Below, in pieces: positions 1 through 8,132 of a DNA stretch of 27,623 bases. A program made the translations under genes and the position numbers. The first letter of the stretch is position 1, and every line of letters begins with the position of its first letter. This DNA comes from UBA1723 sp045629285 (GTDB lineage: Bacteria > Bacteroidota > Bacteroidia > Bacteroidales > Paludibacteraceae): the NCBI GenBank assembly GCA_045629285.1, contig JAZQQY010000020.1, forward strand, positions 1-27,623. The letters run 5' to 3'. The notes under the pieces were generated by a model, which saw only the letters and a list, made by a program, of their open reading frames with translations, was not told the origin of the DNA and searched no databases.

Positions 1-101
1 GATGTTATAATATTATATTCTAATATCTGCTCCTAAAACATCCAACTCAAATAAAGTAAATATATTATTAGTTATTTATCACTATATTGAATATTATTTG
101 C

Positions 102-109
102 TAATTTTG
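102..109 (+). promoter_or_regulatory. Candidate -7 promoter box of hipBA copy 1
   Basis: TAATTTTG fits the Bacteroidetes -7 consensus TAnnTTTG and lies 28 nt before the hipB start codon. It sits inside an imperfect inverted repeat (TTGC at 98-101, GCAA at 109-112) that could be a HipB operator, as these systems usually autorepress. No good -33 TTTG is visible at the usual spacing, so the call is tentative. Confidence 0.4.
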
Positions 110-137
110 CAATTAACATTCAGTAAAGTGATATTTA

Positions 138-452
138 ATGAAAGATTTTTACGAATATTCAACTCCTGAAATAGTACGACTTCTTGGATCTCGTTTTAAG
201 GAATATAGAATGAGATGTAATCTAACTCAAAAAGAGGTTGCCGAACAGTCGGGTATTGGACTGACTACGATTCATAAATTCGAAAATGGAACGGCTAAGA
301 ATGTCTCATTATCTACATTCTTACTCTTGCTCAAAATAGTTGGACAGATAGACGCAATTAATGATCTGCTACCAGAGTTACCTCCATCTCCATACCTTAT
401 TAGAAAGGAGGAGAAAAAACCACAACGTATTCGTCATCATAAAGTAGATTAA
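138..452 (+). CDS. hipB: HipB-like XRE-family antitoxin/repressor (copy 1)
   Basis: This 104-residue protein has a helix-turn-helix of the Cro/CI (XRE) type at about residues 14-70 (RFKEYRMRCNLTQKEVAEQS followed by GIGLTTIHKFENG). The C-terminal tail is basic and proline-rich. In HipBA systems HipB binds operator DNA as a dimer and holds the HipA kinase inactive. The gene stops 4 nt before the hipA start, so the two are surely co-transcribed. The ATG at 138 gives a full HTH with the expected N-terminal arm. Identity as an antitoxin rests on the neighbouring hipA; the domain alone would only say DNA-binding regulator. Confidence 0.85.
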   Translation: MKDFYEYSTPEIVRLLGSRFKEYRMRCNLTQKEVAEQSGIGLTTIHKFENGTAKNVSLSTFLLLLKIVGQIDAINDLLPELPPSPYLIRKEEKKPQRIRHHKVD

Positions 453-456
453 AACC

Positions 457-1944
457 ATGGAGAGATTCTTGAAAGTAATATTATGGGATCAAGAGATAGG
501 ACGCTTAGCCTGGGATCCACGTCGCAATTTATCATATTTCACATATAATCCAGATTATTTACGAAATGGTCTGGATGTCTTTCCATTAGTAGCCTCAATA
601 AAAAAGGTTAGGGTAGGAATGCCTATATGGGGAGAAAACAAAAAGATTTATCAGCAATTACCATCTTTTCTAGCAGATGCTTTACCTGATGCTTGGGGCA
701 ATCAGCTTTTTGATTTATGGCGTCGACAAAACCACATACCAGAACAGGAAATCTCTCCAATTGAAAAACTTTCTTTTATAGGGAAACGTAGCATGGGAGC
801 TTTAGAATTTGAGCCAGAAACGTCAACCCTAAGCAAAAATGAGAAGATAGATCTAAAGTCCTTAGCAAATCTTGCAGAACGAATTTTCACGGACCGAGAC
901 AATACAAGAATTCTTCCTAAAGAATCAATAACCTTGCAATCGTTACTGACAGTCGGGACATCTGCTGGAGGAAGACAACCCAAAGCTATTATCGCTATGA
1001 ATAAAGAAAAAAGTGAAATTCGTTCAGGACAAATTGCAGGTTACGATGGATTTGAATATTATCTCCTAAAATTCGGCAATTCTGAGTTTTGTTCTGCCGA
1101 ACTGGAAATGACATACTACGATCTGGCTATACAAGCAGGAATTCGAATGATGGAATCTGAATTATATGAAGTAGAAGACAATCGTCATTTTCTTACAAAA
1201 CGATTCGATAGAAAAGGGAACTCAAAGTTACATACCCAGACTTTGGCAGCTATGGATCCTGATGCCGACAGCTATGAACAACTATTGACAGTATGCAGAA
1301 GACTTCATTTACCCGAGTGTGATTGCGAGGAAGTATACAGAAGAATGGTATTTAATATTCTTGCAAACAATACTGACGACCATAATAAAAACTTTTCATT
1401 CATTATGGATGAAAAAGGAGAGTGGAGATTGTCTCCTGCTTATGATATAACCTTTATATTCAACAATAAGGGATATCAACCAGAGAAAGACCATTGTCTG
1501 TTCATTCGTGCAAGACTATCAGGATTTTCAAAAGACGATGTTATACAATTCGCAAAAGACAATGGAATACGTCGCCCCGAGTCAATTATAAGAGACGTGG
1601 TAACCGCACTTTTGAACTTCAAGCAGACTGCTTTGAAATATAAAGTTTCAAACGAATTAATAGGAAGGGTAGAGTCTTGTATTTCATCACATCTCGAAAA
1701 CTGGGGTGAAATACGAAAAACAGAATTCTCAAAATTTATGTATAAGGACAAAGAGGTTACAAACGTCTGGTTAGAACAAGCGTTAAAAGGAAACTTACAT
1801 CTTTATGCGATAATTGATGGACACGAAAAAAAGTACATTATCAGAAAGGGAACAGACTTATATCAAGAAATTATAACAGAAGGTATTTCTTCAATATCCA
1901 TGGAAAAAAAGAAAGATCTTGTCTGCCAATTTCTAATTATTTGA
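457..1944 (+). CDS. hipA: HipA-like serine/threonine kinase toxin (copy 1), with C-terminal extension
   Basis: A 495-residue HipA-family kinase. E. coli HipA phosphorylates glutamyl-tRNA synthetase and causes growth arrest and persistence; the target here is unknown. Visible in order: the N-terminal HipA domain with LPSFLADALPDAWGNQLF (68-85), the glycine-rich loop VGTSAGGRQPKAIIA (166-180), the catalytic motif NTDDHNKN (305-312) and the metal-binding segment SPAYD (326-330). All key residues appear intact, so the toxin should be active. Compared with the second HipA in this window (426 residues) it carries about 65-70 extra C-terminal residues, from roughly residue 422. Members of the family are usually close to 430-440 residues, so this tail may be an added domain. 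It lies directly behind hipB and is probably autoregulated with it. Confidence 0.88.
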   Translation: MERFLKVILWDQEIGRLAWDPRRNLSYFTYNPDYLRNGLDVFPLVASIKKVRVGMPIWGENKKIYQQLPSFLADALPDAWGNQLFDLWRRQNHIPEQEISPIEKLSFIGKRSMGALEFEPETSTLSKNEKIDLKSLANLAERIFTDRDNTRILPKESITLQSLLTVGTSAGGRQPKAIIAMNKEKSEIRSGQIAGYDGFEYYLLKFGNSEFCSAELEMTYYDLAIQAGIRMMESELYEVEDNRHFLTKRFDRKGNSKLHTQTLAAMDPDADSYEQLLTVCRRLHLPECDCEEVYRRMVFNILANNTDDHNKNFSFIMDEKGEWRLSPAYDITFIFNNKGYQPEKDHCLFIRARLSGFSKDDVIQFAKDNGIRRPESIIRDVVTALLNFKQTALKYKVSNELIGRVESCISSHLENWGEIRKTEFSKFMYKDKEVTNVWLEQALKGNLHLYAIIDGHEKKYIIRKGTDLYQEIITEGISSISMEKKKDLVCQFLII

Positions 1945-1975
1945 TATTATCTAAAGCACTTACGATTCGTTATTA

Positions 1976-2056
1976 TATTGTTCACGAAATACTCATAACT
2001 CTACCGAACAAATGAACAATAGAATAGGGGAGTATTCACTTCTAAATATTTAGAAG
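1976..2056. repeat. Intergenic inverted repeats between convergent hipA and mobA genes
   Basis: Two symmetrical structures fill the gap between converging genes. A 9-bp inverted repeat (TATTGTTCA at 1976-1984, TGAACAATA at 2013-2021) is separated by 28 nt. A perfect 18-nt palindrome, CTTCTAAATATTTAGAAG, lies at 2039-2056. The position is right for a two-way transcription terminator, but neither has a clear T-run. A protein-binding or resolution site is the alternative. Confidence 0.4.
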
Positions 2057-2095
2057 CAAAATGATGATGAAGATAAAGAAAATTCATTCCACAAT

Positions 2096-4402
2096 TTATA
2101 TTCCAAATCCTTTCTTCTTTTTTGAGTTGTCCTTTGTAGTTGAGGAAGTAGTTTCTTTTGACTTATGACCTACGCTCGTCTGAGTTTGCGAGTCGTTTTT
2201 AACCTGTGGCTTCGGACGGTTGTTGTAATAGAAGCCGACTGCCTTGTCTTCGCAATACTTTGTATAGTTAAGGAATGAAAGGTCTGTCTCCGCATATTTT
2301 GTCAAATGCCTTAATATGTTGGCGTACTGCTCCTGCTCAACCATACGTCTGATGTCGGTGGCCAAAGTAGAATTATGCTGAGCCAACCAGTCGCATACCT
2401 TAATGTACCTTTCATTATTTTTGAAATCAGATTCCATTACACGATAGAACTTCTGCATAGCCTGGTAAAGCAATGTCGCATATCCGTTCTTTGTCCTGTA
2501 GATGTCGTTCATCGCAAGAAGAGAATCTTTGCGACTCAACAGACTCTCACGCATCTTCTTGTCAGTGACGACAAGTTTTGCGGAAGAATTAGGAGAAGAA
2601 ATTACAATGTCATCGCCCTTAAAGTCAAACAGCATTCCGCTCATGACAATTCTGTTTATAGCCTCGCTGTCTGGATAAGAATCCATCAAGCTGGCGATCT
2701 TGTCCTGCATCATCTTTGCGTGAACCTTAGTCTTGTCCTCGTCGGAAAGGAATCTGAACCGTTTGTCGTTCAAATTGAAGAATTTAAATTTGATATTTTC
2801 AATTCCCTTATCTGCGACAAGAGTGTAGAAGTCGATTTCTCGCTGCGTCAATTTCTTGTCATCGTCATGTCGACGGAAGTTAGAGAACTCAGGAAACGGA
2901 ATGCCCGTGTTCTCAACATGGAAGTCTGGTCTGCGAGAATCGTAGAGTCTATCTTCCTCAAAGTTGAATTTGGATGCACGAAGCAAATCTTCGAGTTTGT
3001 TCGGATCAACGACAGAAGCGATTTTCTTGAACTGTGCGACATCCTCATTGAACTGCATTTCCTCCTTCTCGTAGATGGCATCCAACTGTTTGTTTTTGTC
3101 TTCAAGGAATTTCTCTATTGCAAAACGTGTGTTGTACTCGTTTGCATGGTAGAACTCCTGGCAGTAAGAAATGTAAAGGTCAGTTTCATATCGTAAGAAG
3201 CGAATAGCGTTAGATTCAAAATCAAAATGTTCTTTGACACGTCGTTGCAACATTTCTTCGAGTGCCTTTTGAAGACGATTAGTTTCACGAATTTCAGGAG
3301 ACTCACCAACACCTCCTGCGATAAGTCTGCTTTTGAGCTCCTTGGAAAGTTCTCTATCAACTTCGCTTGCTTTATACTGATAGCCTCTCGCATGGTCAAC
3401 AAAGTTGAATCCGATTAGTAAACCGTAATCGTTGACAATTGGTTGTGCGTCGATACCATGCGTCTTTACCTGTGCTATGTAATCTCCGTAAGTGATTTTG
3501 CCTGCATATTTCTTCAAAATTTGGTCTGTAGCCCAACGTACATGTTTCTTTGATACGTTAATCTGATTCTTTCTGCGTTCAAGCAAGATCTCGTTCCGTT
3601 CGAACTGCTCTTGCCAAGTGCTGTATGAATACAAGAATTTGCTACCTGCGATAGCCTTTCCTTTTTGTTTGCCATTCTCATCTACCGAATAGAAAGATAC
3701 TCCTTTGTAGAGGTTGTTCACTTCAGATTTGATTCCAAACGACGCAAGTATTCTATTAAGTTCGTCAAAATTTGTGAATTCATATTCATTTCTTACCTTA
3801 CGAAGGACTCTCTGAATGTTGTTTTTGTAGTCGGAATTTGAAACATCATTTTGATGGAAAGATGTTTTGTCAACGAAGTTTATTGCATTTGAAACATTCT
3901 GTTTTACCTGTTCTTTGTAATTAATGCTTTTATCAGGAGAAGAAAGATGATATTTCAATTCCAAATTCTTTCTTATTTCGCTTGTTTTTCTGTATTGGAA
4001 ACTGTCGTCAATGCACTTTTTCCCTTTTTTATCTATGTCTACAGAAACAATATGAACATGGATATGATCGGTGTCCTGGTGTTTCACCACAAAATAAGGT
4101 TGCTTTTCATAGCCCATTTCCTTCATGTAGTCGTCGGACAACTGCTTCAAAGTTGCGTCGGACAGGTCTTTTTCTTCGGGGGAGATCACTCCGTGGAACA
4201 CGTATTTCTCGACTTTTGTCTTGAATCCTTTCAACGGAGTTGCGATATTTTTCATCATTCTCTCTAATAGAGAAAGATTATTCAAATCATCAATAGGAAG
4301 ATTATGGGCAGAAAGCACAGAGGCACATTCGTTTTTCACCTTTTGCGTGTTGTAACGAATGGCTGCCTTTAAATCGGATCCTTTGATAACTTTGATGATC
4401 AT
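2096..4402 (-). CDS. mobA: Plasmid mobilization relaxase (MobA-like)
   Basis: A 768-residue relaxase that would nick oriT, bind covalently to the 5' end and lead the strand into a recipient. The metal-binding histidine motif of HUH relaxases is clear: HQDTDHIHVHIV at residues 108-119. Tyr17 in AIRYNTQK near the N terminus is the candidate catalytic tyrosine. The nuclease domain covers about residues 1-200; the rest is long, charged and helical, ending in a low-complexity Ser/Thr/Lys tail. It follows mobC by 3 nt and its start is preceded by GAGGAGG, which overlaps the end of mobC, so the genes form an operon. No type IV secretion genes are in the window, so transfer would depend on a helper element. 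Assignment to the Bacteroides MobA/MOBP-like group is by motif only. Confidence 0.88.
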   Translation of the reverse strand: MIIKVIKGSDLKAAIRYNTQKVKNECASVLSAHNLPIDDLNNLSLLERMMKNIATPLKGFKTKVEKYVFHGVISPEEKDLSDATLKQLSDDYMKEMGYEKQPYFVVKHQDTDHIHVHIVSVDIDKKGKKCIDDSFQYRKTSEIRKNLELKYHLSSPDKSINYKEQVKQNVSNAINFVDKTSFHQNDVSNSDYKNNIQRVLRKVRNEYEFTNFDELNRILASFGIKSEVNNLYKGVSFYSVDENGKQKGKAIAGSKFLYSYSTWQEQFERNEILLERRKNQINVSKKHVRWATDQILKKYAGKITYGDYIAQVKTHGIDAQPIVNDYGLLIGFNFVDHARGYQYKASEVDRELSKELKSRLIAGGVGESPEIRETNRLQKALEEMLQRRVKEHFDFESNAIRFLRYETDLYISYCQEFYHANEYNTRFAIEKFLEDKNKQLDAIYEKEEMQFNEDVAQFKKIASVVDPNKLEDLLRASKFNFEEDRLYDSRRPDFHVENTGIPFPEFSNFRRHDDDKKLTQREIDFYTLVADKGIENIKFKFFNLNDKRFRFLSDEDKTKVHAKMMQDKIASLMDSYPDSEAINRIVMSGMLFDFKGDDIVISSPNSSAKLVVTDKKMRESLLSRKDSLLAMNDIYRTKNGYATLLYQAMQKFYRVMESDFKNNERYIKVCDWLAQHNSTLATDIRRMVEQEQYANILRHLTKYAETDLSFLNYTKYCEDKAVGFYYNNRPKPQVKNDSQTQTSVGHKSKETTSSTTKDNSKKKKGFGI

Positions 4403-4405
4403 ATC

Positions 4406-4816
4406 TTAATCCTCCTCTTGATAGACTTTGTTAAGATACTTGATATATGACTTTTGAATAGCTTTAGTTTTAGCATCCAACTCTTTTTGTAAGTCTATTA
4501 TTTTAGGCATATATTCCAACATTTTTGTTACGTTGTATCCAAGAACTGAGTCTTTTTGACTTTCATTTAGATGTCTCGCCATCTGGTTAACATTTACGGC
4601 AATTCCTTCAATCTGTTTTTTGAATGAGATCAATTCATTAAGAATATCATCCGCACCAAAAACCGGCAATTGCACAATCTTAGTATTGTGAAACAGATGA
4701 CAAATATACTCAGACTTTGTTCTGAAATTTGACTTTTCAAAACAAACTAAAAAATCCTTATACTGTTCTTCTGACAACCTTACATTAATACGATTGTTCT
4801 TTTGTGAACCTTGCAT
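4406..4816 (-). CDS. mobC: MobC-like relaxosome accessory protein
   Basis: This 136-residue protein starts with a ribbon-helix-helix type segment (NRINVRLSEEQYKDF, residues 8-22) and carries the MobC hallmark NVNQMARHLNES in its middle, followed by a helical C-terminal half. MobC proteins bind near oriT, help melt the nic region and recruit the relaxase. It is the first gene of a two-gene minus-strand operon with the relaxase. The hairpin-rich non-coding DNA upstream of it is the natural place for oriT. Start chosen at the ATG that begins MQGSQKNNRI, just before the RHH strand. Confidence 0.85.
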   Translation of the reverse strand: MQGSQKNNRINVRLSEEQYKDFLVCFEKSNFRTKSEYICHLFHNTKIVQLPVFGADDILNELISFKKQIEGIAVNVNQMARHLNESQKDSVLGYNVTKMLEYMPKIIDLQKELDAKTKAIQKSYIKYLNKVYQEED

Positions 4817-4852
4817 AAAACTCTTTTTATCAAATGAAAAATTGTAATAAAT

Positions 4853-5054
4853 CGCCTTAAGACGGCGTCAAAAAAATGCGACTTGGGAGCATTTTCAAAC
4901 CAAAAAATCCAAGAATTTAGAAGTCTAATTTTGGATTTTTGGATAGTGTTCTGAAAGTGATTTTGTGCACCAAAACACACATCTTGCTCACGCATCTTTT
5001 GCGTGCGAAAGTAGTGAAAATTTTTGGATTTATCAACTCTTTTTTTCTGATAAA
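4853..5054. other. Candidate origin of transfer (oriT) region
   Basis: Non-coding DNA directly upstream of mobC packed with inverted repeats: CGCC/GGCG at 4853-4867; a long imperfect hairpin with arms at 4900-4912 and 4931-4942 and a nested TTAGA/TCTAA stem at 4917-4928; TTTTG/CAAAA around GTGCAC at 4962-4976; CACGCA/TGCGTG at 4989-5005; and TTTATCA/TGATAAA at 5029-5054. Mobilizable elements usually keep oriT beside the relaxase operon with one or more such repeats next to nic. The nic site itself cannot be picked by eye. Confidence 0.45.
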
Positions 5055-5400
5055 AAGTGCAAAAATTTGAAACTGTAAAACCTATTGGTTTGGCTTTGGA
5101 AAATTGCAGTTTTCTCTGGAATTTTTCACCACATTTTTTTGGGTAAGATTGTTCTGGACAAAACGGAATCCGTGAGGATCAGCATTGTCTGATGAAGAGA
5201 ATGAAAGAATTCAAAGAATATACTTATTCCAAGTGGATTTGGAGGAACGGAGGTTTAGACCTCGAATTGGGCCGTTTTCAGGCGGAATAAGACACTTTTC
5301 TTCATCCGAGGTGGATTTCCGAAAGTCTCGGTAAACACGATGAGAAATCAAAATTATGGTGTAAAAATTTTCTCATCTCCTTCTTATCTTTACATAATAT
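5055..5400. other. Non-coding region between mobilization genes and hipBA copy 2
   Basis: About 350 nt without a convincing gene. A small plus-strand reading frame of 32 codons (5192-5290, starting MKRMKEFKEYTYS) has no recognised relatives and may be chance. Two hairpins stand out: GAGGT/ACCTC at 5250-5263 with a TTAG loop, and CCGAG/CTCGG at 5306-5331. The segment 5155-5335 looks richer in G and C than its flanks, which could mean a structured RNA, part of oriT, or a gene remnant. Confidence 0.25.
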
Positions 5401-5411
5401 TCAATATAAAA

Positions 5412-5466
5412 TGTCAAATTTGACAAATATTTACTATTTTTGCCGTGTAAAATATCAATTTTGACA
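5412..5466 (+). promoter_or_regulatory. Promoter and paired operators of hipBA copy 2
   Basis: A perfect palindrome TGTCAAATTTGACA (5412-5425) and a near copy TATCAATTTTGACA (5453-5466, 12 of 14 bases the same) flank the -7 box TATTTTTG (5435-5442). The second copy ends 2 nt before the hipB start codon. The two operators bracketing the promoter fit autorepression by HipB, with the upstream one over the -33 region and the downstream one over the transcription start. Protein identity is inferred from position. Confidence 0.65.
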
Positions 5467-5468
5467 TT

Positions 5469-5816
5469 ATGTATAATATTTACATGCTCTCAGATACAGA
5501 TATTACGAACAAAATATCAGCAAGGCTTAAAGAACTTAGACTGAAACAAAATATTTCACGTCAGGATCTATCGATAAGCTCTGGTGTATCTATGTCTTCA
5601 ATTGTACGTATGGAAGAGGGTGAGATAAAATCTTTTGAATCTTTCATACGCATTCTAAGAACATTAGGAAAAATAGACATTCTCCTTCCTCTTGTGGAGG
5701 AGGAGGAAATCAGTCCAAACGAATATTTTAAGATGATGCAGTCGACGCAGAAGAAAACTCGTAGACGTGCATCAAAAAGTAAATTAACAACAAAGCAAGA
5801 GGAGTTGGAATGGTAG
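5469..5816 (+). CDS. hipB: HipB-like XRE-family antitoxin/repressor (copy 2)
   Basis: A 115-residue regulator with an XRE helix-turn-helix at about residues 14-70 (ISARLKELRLKQNISRQDLS, then SGVSMSSIVRMEEGE). The C-terminal tail is rich in Lys, Arg and Thr. It overlaps the following hipA by 7 nt, which indicates translational coupling. An internal ATG at 5484 (MLSDTDITN) is an equally plausible start and would place the operator slightly farther upstream. The protein is clearly different from the HipB at 138-452, so the two modules are separate acquisitions rather than a recent duplication. It probably represses its own operon through the palindromes at 5412-5466. Confidence 0.85.
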   Translation: MYNIYMLSDTDITNKISARLKELRLKQNISRQDLSISSGVSMSSIVRMEEGEIKSFESFIRILRTLGKIDILLPLVEEEEISPNEYFKMMQSTQKKTRRRASKSKLTTKQEELEW

Positions 5817-7090
5817 ATGTAGCACAAGTAAAAATGTTCGGCCTCACAGTAGGATCCGTGAGCTGGAACGAGCAATATGGCATAGCAAGATTTGAGTATG
5901 ATCCTGATTTCGTGAAAAGTGGGATCCAACCGTCACCAATTCTTATGCCAACAAGAGAAGGACGAGTTTATAGTTTTGGTGATCTTAATAGTGAAACATT
6001 CAAAGGCCTACCAGGAATGTTGGCTGACTCACTGCCAGACACATATGGTCGTGCATTGTTCGACAAATGGCTTTCTCTGACAGGAAGGACATCTAGTAAT
6101 ACTATTGAAACTCTTTGCTTTATGGGGAAAAGATGTATGGGTGCTCTTGAATTTGAGCCAGCTATAGAGCCAACATTCAAAGAAACTCATAACATAGAAA
6201 TTGAATCTTTAGTCGACGTCGCTCGTGAAGCACTTACTGAAAAAGAGAGTTTTCAGACCAATCTAAGCGATGACAAGAAAAATGCTATCGCTGACATTTT
6301 ACGCTTAGGAACATCTGCCGGAGGACAGAGAGCTAAGGCTATTATCGCTTATAACAAAGAAACGGGGGAGGTTCGCTCTGGACAGATTGACGCACCTGAC
6401 GGTTTTGACTATTATCTAATAAAACTTGACGGAGTATCTGCAACAGCAGGATTAAAAGAAACTGGTAATTATGGACGTCTTGAATACTCGTTTTCACAAC
6501 TGGTGAAAAAATGTGGTATAGAGATGACGGAATGCTCGTTGATTGAAGAAAATGGACGTGCTCATTTCCTAACAAAGCGATTTGATCGAATTAACGGAGA
6601 AAAAATCCACATGCAAACACTCTGTGGTATTGCCCATATGGACTACAGATTATTGAGAGGATATTCCTACGAACAAGCCTTTAACGTTATGCGAGGATTG
6701 CGACTATCGTATGCAGAAGCACAAGAAATGTTCCGTAGAATCGTGTTCAACATTGTCATAAGAAATCAGGACGACCACACTAAAAACATATCTTTCCTAA
6801 TGGACAAGCATGGCAAATGGAAACTGTCTCCTGCGTATGATATGTGCTATTCTTATAAACCCGATGGTTCATGGACTTCAGCACATCAAATGTCTGTGAA
6901 TGGAAAATACGACGGCATTACACGAAAAGATCTGCTGGAACTAGCTTCTCGTAATAATATCCGTAACGCTTCTCAAATAATGGATGAAGTTTGTGATATC
7001 TGTGCGACGTGGCCACAGATTGCTAAAGAATGCGATGTGCCACAATCTATGGTAGACAGATACCTTCCAAACATGCAATTCAAATTGTAA
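5810..7090 (+). CDS. hipA: HipA-like serine/threonine kinase toxin (copy 2)
   Basis: A 426-residue HipA kinase, the usual family length. The N-terminal domain shows LPGMLADSLPDTYGRALFD (67-85). The glycine-rich loop is GTSAGGQRAKAIIA (167-180), the catalytic motif is NQDDHTKN (319-326), and the metal-binding motif is SPAYD (340-344), so the enzyme should be active. It shares the same motif layout with the first HipA in this window, but the sequences differ widely between motifs. It begins inside the end of hipB (7-nt overlap). Carriage next to the replication origin fits a post-segregational stabilisation role for the plasmid, although HipA modules can also act in persistence or phage defence. 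Confidence 0.88.
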   Translation: MVDVAQVKMFGLTVGSVSWNEQYGIARFEYDPDFVKSGIQPSPILMPTREGRVYSFGDLNSETFKGLPGMLADSLPDTYGRALFDKWLSLTGRTSSNTIETLCFMGKRCMGALEFEPAIEPTFKETHNIEIESLVDVAREALTEKESFQTNLSDDKKNAIADILRLGTSAGGQRAKAIIAYNKETGEVRSGQIDAPDGFDYYLIKLDGVSATAGLKETGNYGRLEYSFSQLVKKCGIEMTECSLIEENGRAHFLTKRFDRINGEKIHMQTLCGIAHMDYRLLRGYSYEQAFNVMRGLRLSYAEAQEMFRRIVFNIVIRNQDDHTKNISFLMDKHGKWKLSPAYDMCYSYKPDGSWTSAHQMSVNGKYDGITRKDLLELASRNNIRNASQIMDEVCDICATWPQIAKECDVPQSMVDRYLPNMQFKL

Positions 7091-7304
7091 AAAATTTTGA
7101 TTCTGCCGGCAGAAAAATTAATACAATATATCATCTTCTAATTTTTTTTCTCCAAGGGAAAAAACAAAATAACATTGAACTATATGATTTGTTTTGTTTA
7201 TTTTTAAACAGATATATAAGATTTAAACAAAATATCGGTATAAAAATCAAGGGTGATAAATAATTGAATATTAGTATCATATAAACCAAAATTTTTCATT
7301 ATCT

Positions 7305-8091
7305 GGTACATTTATGGTACTTTTTTATCGGTAAGAAGTACATTTGTGGTACTTTTTTAGTCTTTATTGGTACATCTATGGTAAATTTCTACTTTTTCAG
7401 GTACATCTATGGTAGAATTATTTATTTCAGGTACTTTCCATGGTACTTTTAAGAGTAAAATTGATTCATTTCCTTCAGTTGATACCATAAAAAGCCCACT
7501 TCGGTTGTTTTTAGAATTTTTTGAATAGAATGGTATTGATTGAATATCAATAATTTAAAAATATATTTGGTACTGTCCGTGGTAAAGTGTCCTGACAAAA
7601 TTTGACGTCGGTTGTTTTAAATGATTGTCAATCAGTAGAATATGATTATCTGGTACTCTCTATGGTACTTTTTGTCATAGATTTGGATAAATATCTTTGT
7701 TTTTCGTATTTAAAATACCATAGATGTACCTTTTAGGTCCCTTTTCATCGGATATTTAAGATTTTTTCTTGTCTGTTTTACCATAGATGTACTTTTTGTG
7801 ATGATTTAGTTATCTAAAATACCATAGATGTACTTTTTGTTACTCAATACCAAATGTATGAAAGAAATAAATTTATTGAAAATCAAATAGTTAAAATTTA
7901 ATATATATACTAAATCTAAAGATTTAGTAGTGTTCTGTAGATTTCATAACTTCTATAAAAGAATTCAAGATATATAAAGTAATTGAATTTCAGTTAAATA
8001 TAGTACATATTGGTACATTTGTGGTACTTTTCTGCAAAAACGGGTACATGTATGGTAAATTTTTTGGCATTATCTGGTACATTATTGGTAC
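7305..8091 (+). repeat. Iteron array: plasmid replication origin (oriV)
   Basis: At least 13 copies of a 16-17 nt iteron, consensus GGTACATnTATGGTAC, commonly followed by TTTTT. Direct copies start at 7305, 7337, 7369, 7400, 7430, 7569 and 7652. Three inverted copies are at 7715-7730, 7778-7793 and 7819-7834. Direct copies resume at 8012, 8043 and 8076. Copies at 7305-7415 are spaced about 32 nt apart, roughly three helical turns. The region is very AT-rich between iterons, suiting origin melting. It lies directly before the Rep gene. This is the standard layout of an iteron-controlled theta origin, in which Rep monomers bind iterons to start replication and couple them to limit copy number. 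Confidence 0.93.
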
Positions 8092-8098
8092 TTTTTGA

Positions 8099-8106
8099 TA
8101 TCTTTG
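8099..8106 (+). promoter_or_regulatory. Promoter -7 box of rep, overlapped by an iteron
   Basis: TATCTTTG matches TAnnTTTG exactly, 26 nt before the rep start codon. The last iteron (8076-8091) occupies the place where the -33 element should be, so Rep bound there would block the promoter. That is a simple autoregulatory arrangement known from other iteron plasmids; here it is inferred from position. Confidence 0.6.
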
Positions 8107-8132
8107 CCGTCGTATAAGTGATATTGTAAACT

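Noticed and set aside
2375..3196. A 273-codon plus-strand open frame antisense to the relaxase gene
   Set aside because: A shadow of the relaxase reading frame: residue content is skewed and it lacks any domain, whereas the relaxase on the other strand has clear motifs.
4780..4995. A 71-residue minus-strand frame upstream of mobC
   Set aside because: Runs through the candidate oriT hairpins, has no recognisable domain, and overlaps the mobC start in another frame.
7305..8091. Regularly spaced repeats considered as a CRISPR array
   Set aside because: Repeats are only 16-17 nt, occur in both orientations with irregular AT-rich spacers, and sit before a Rep gene without cas genes; an iteron origin explains them.
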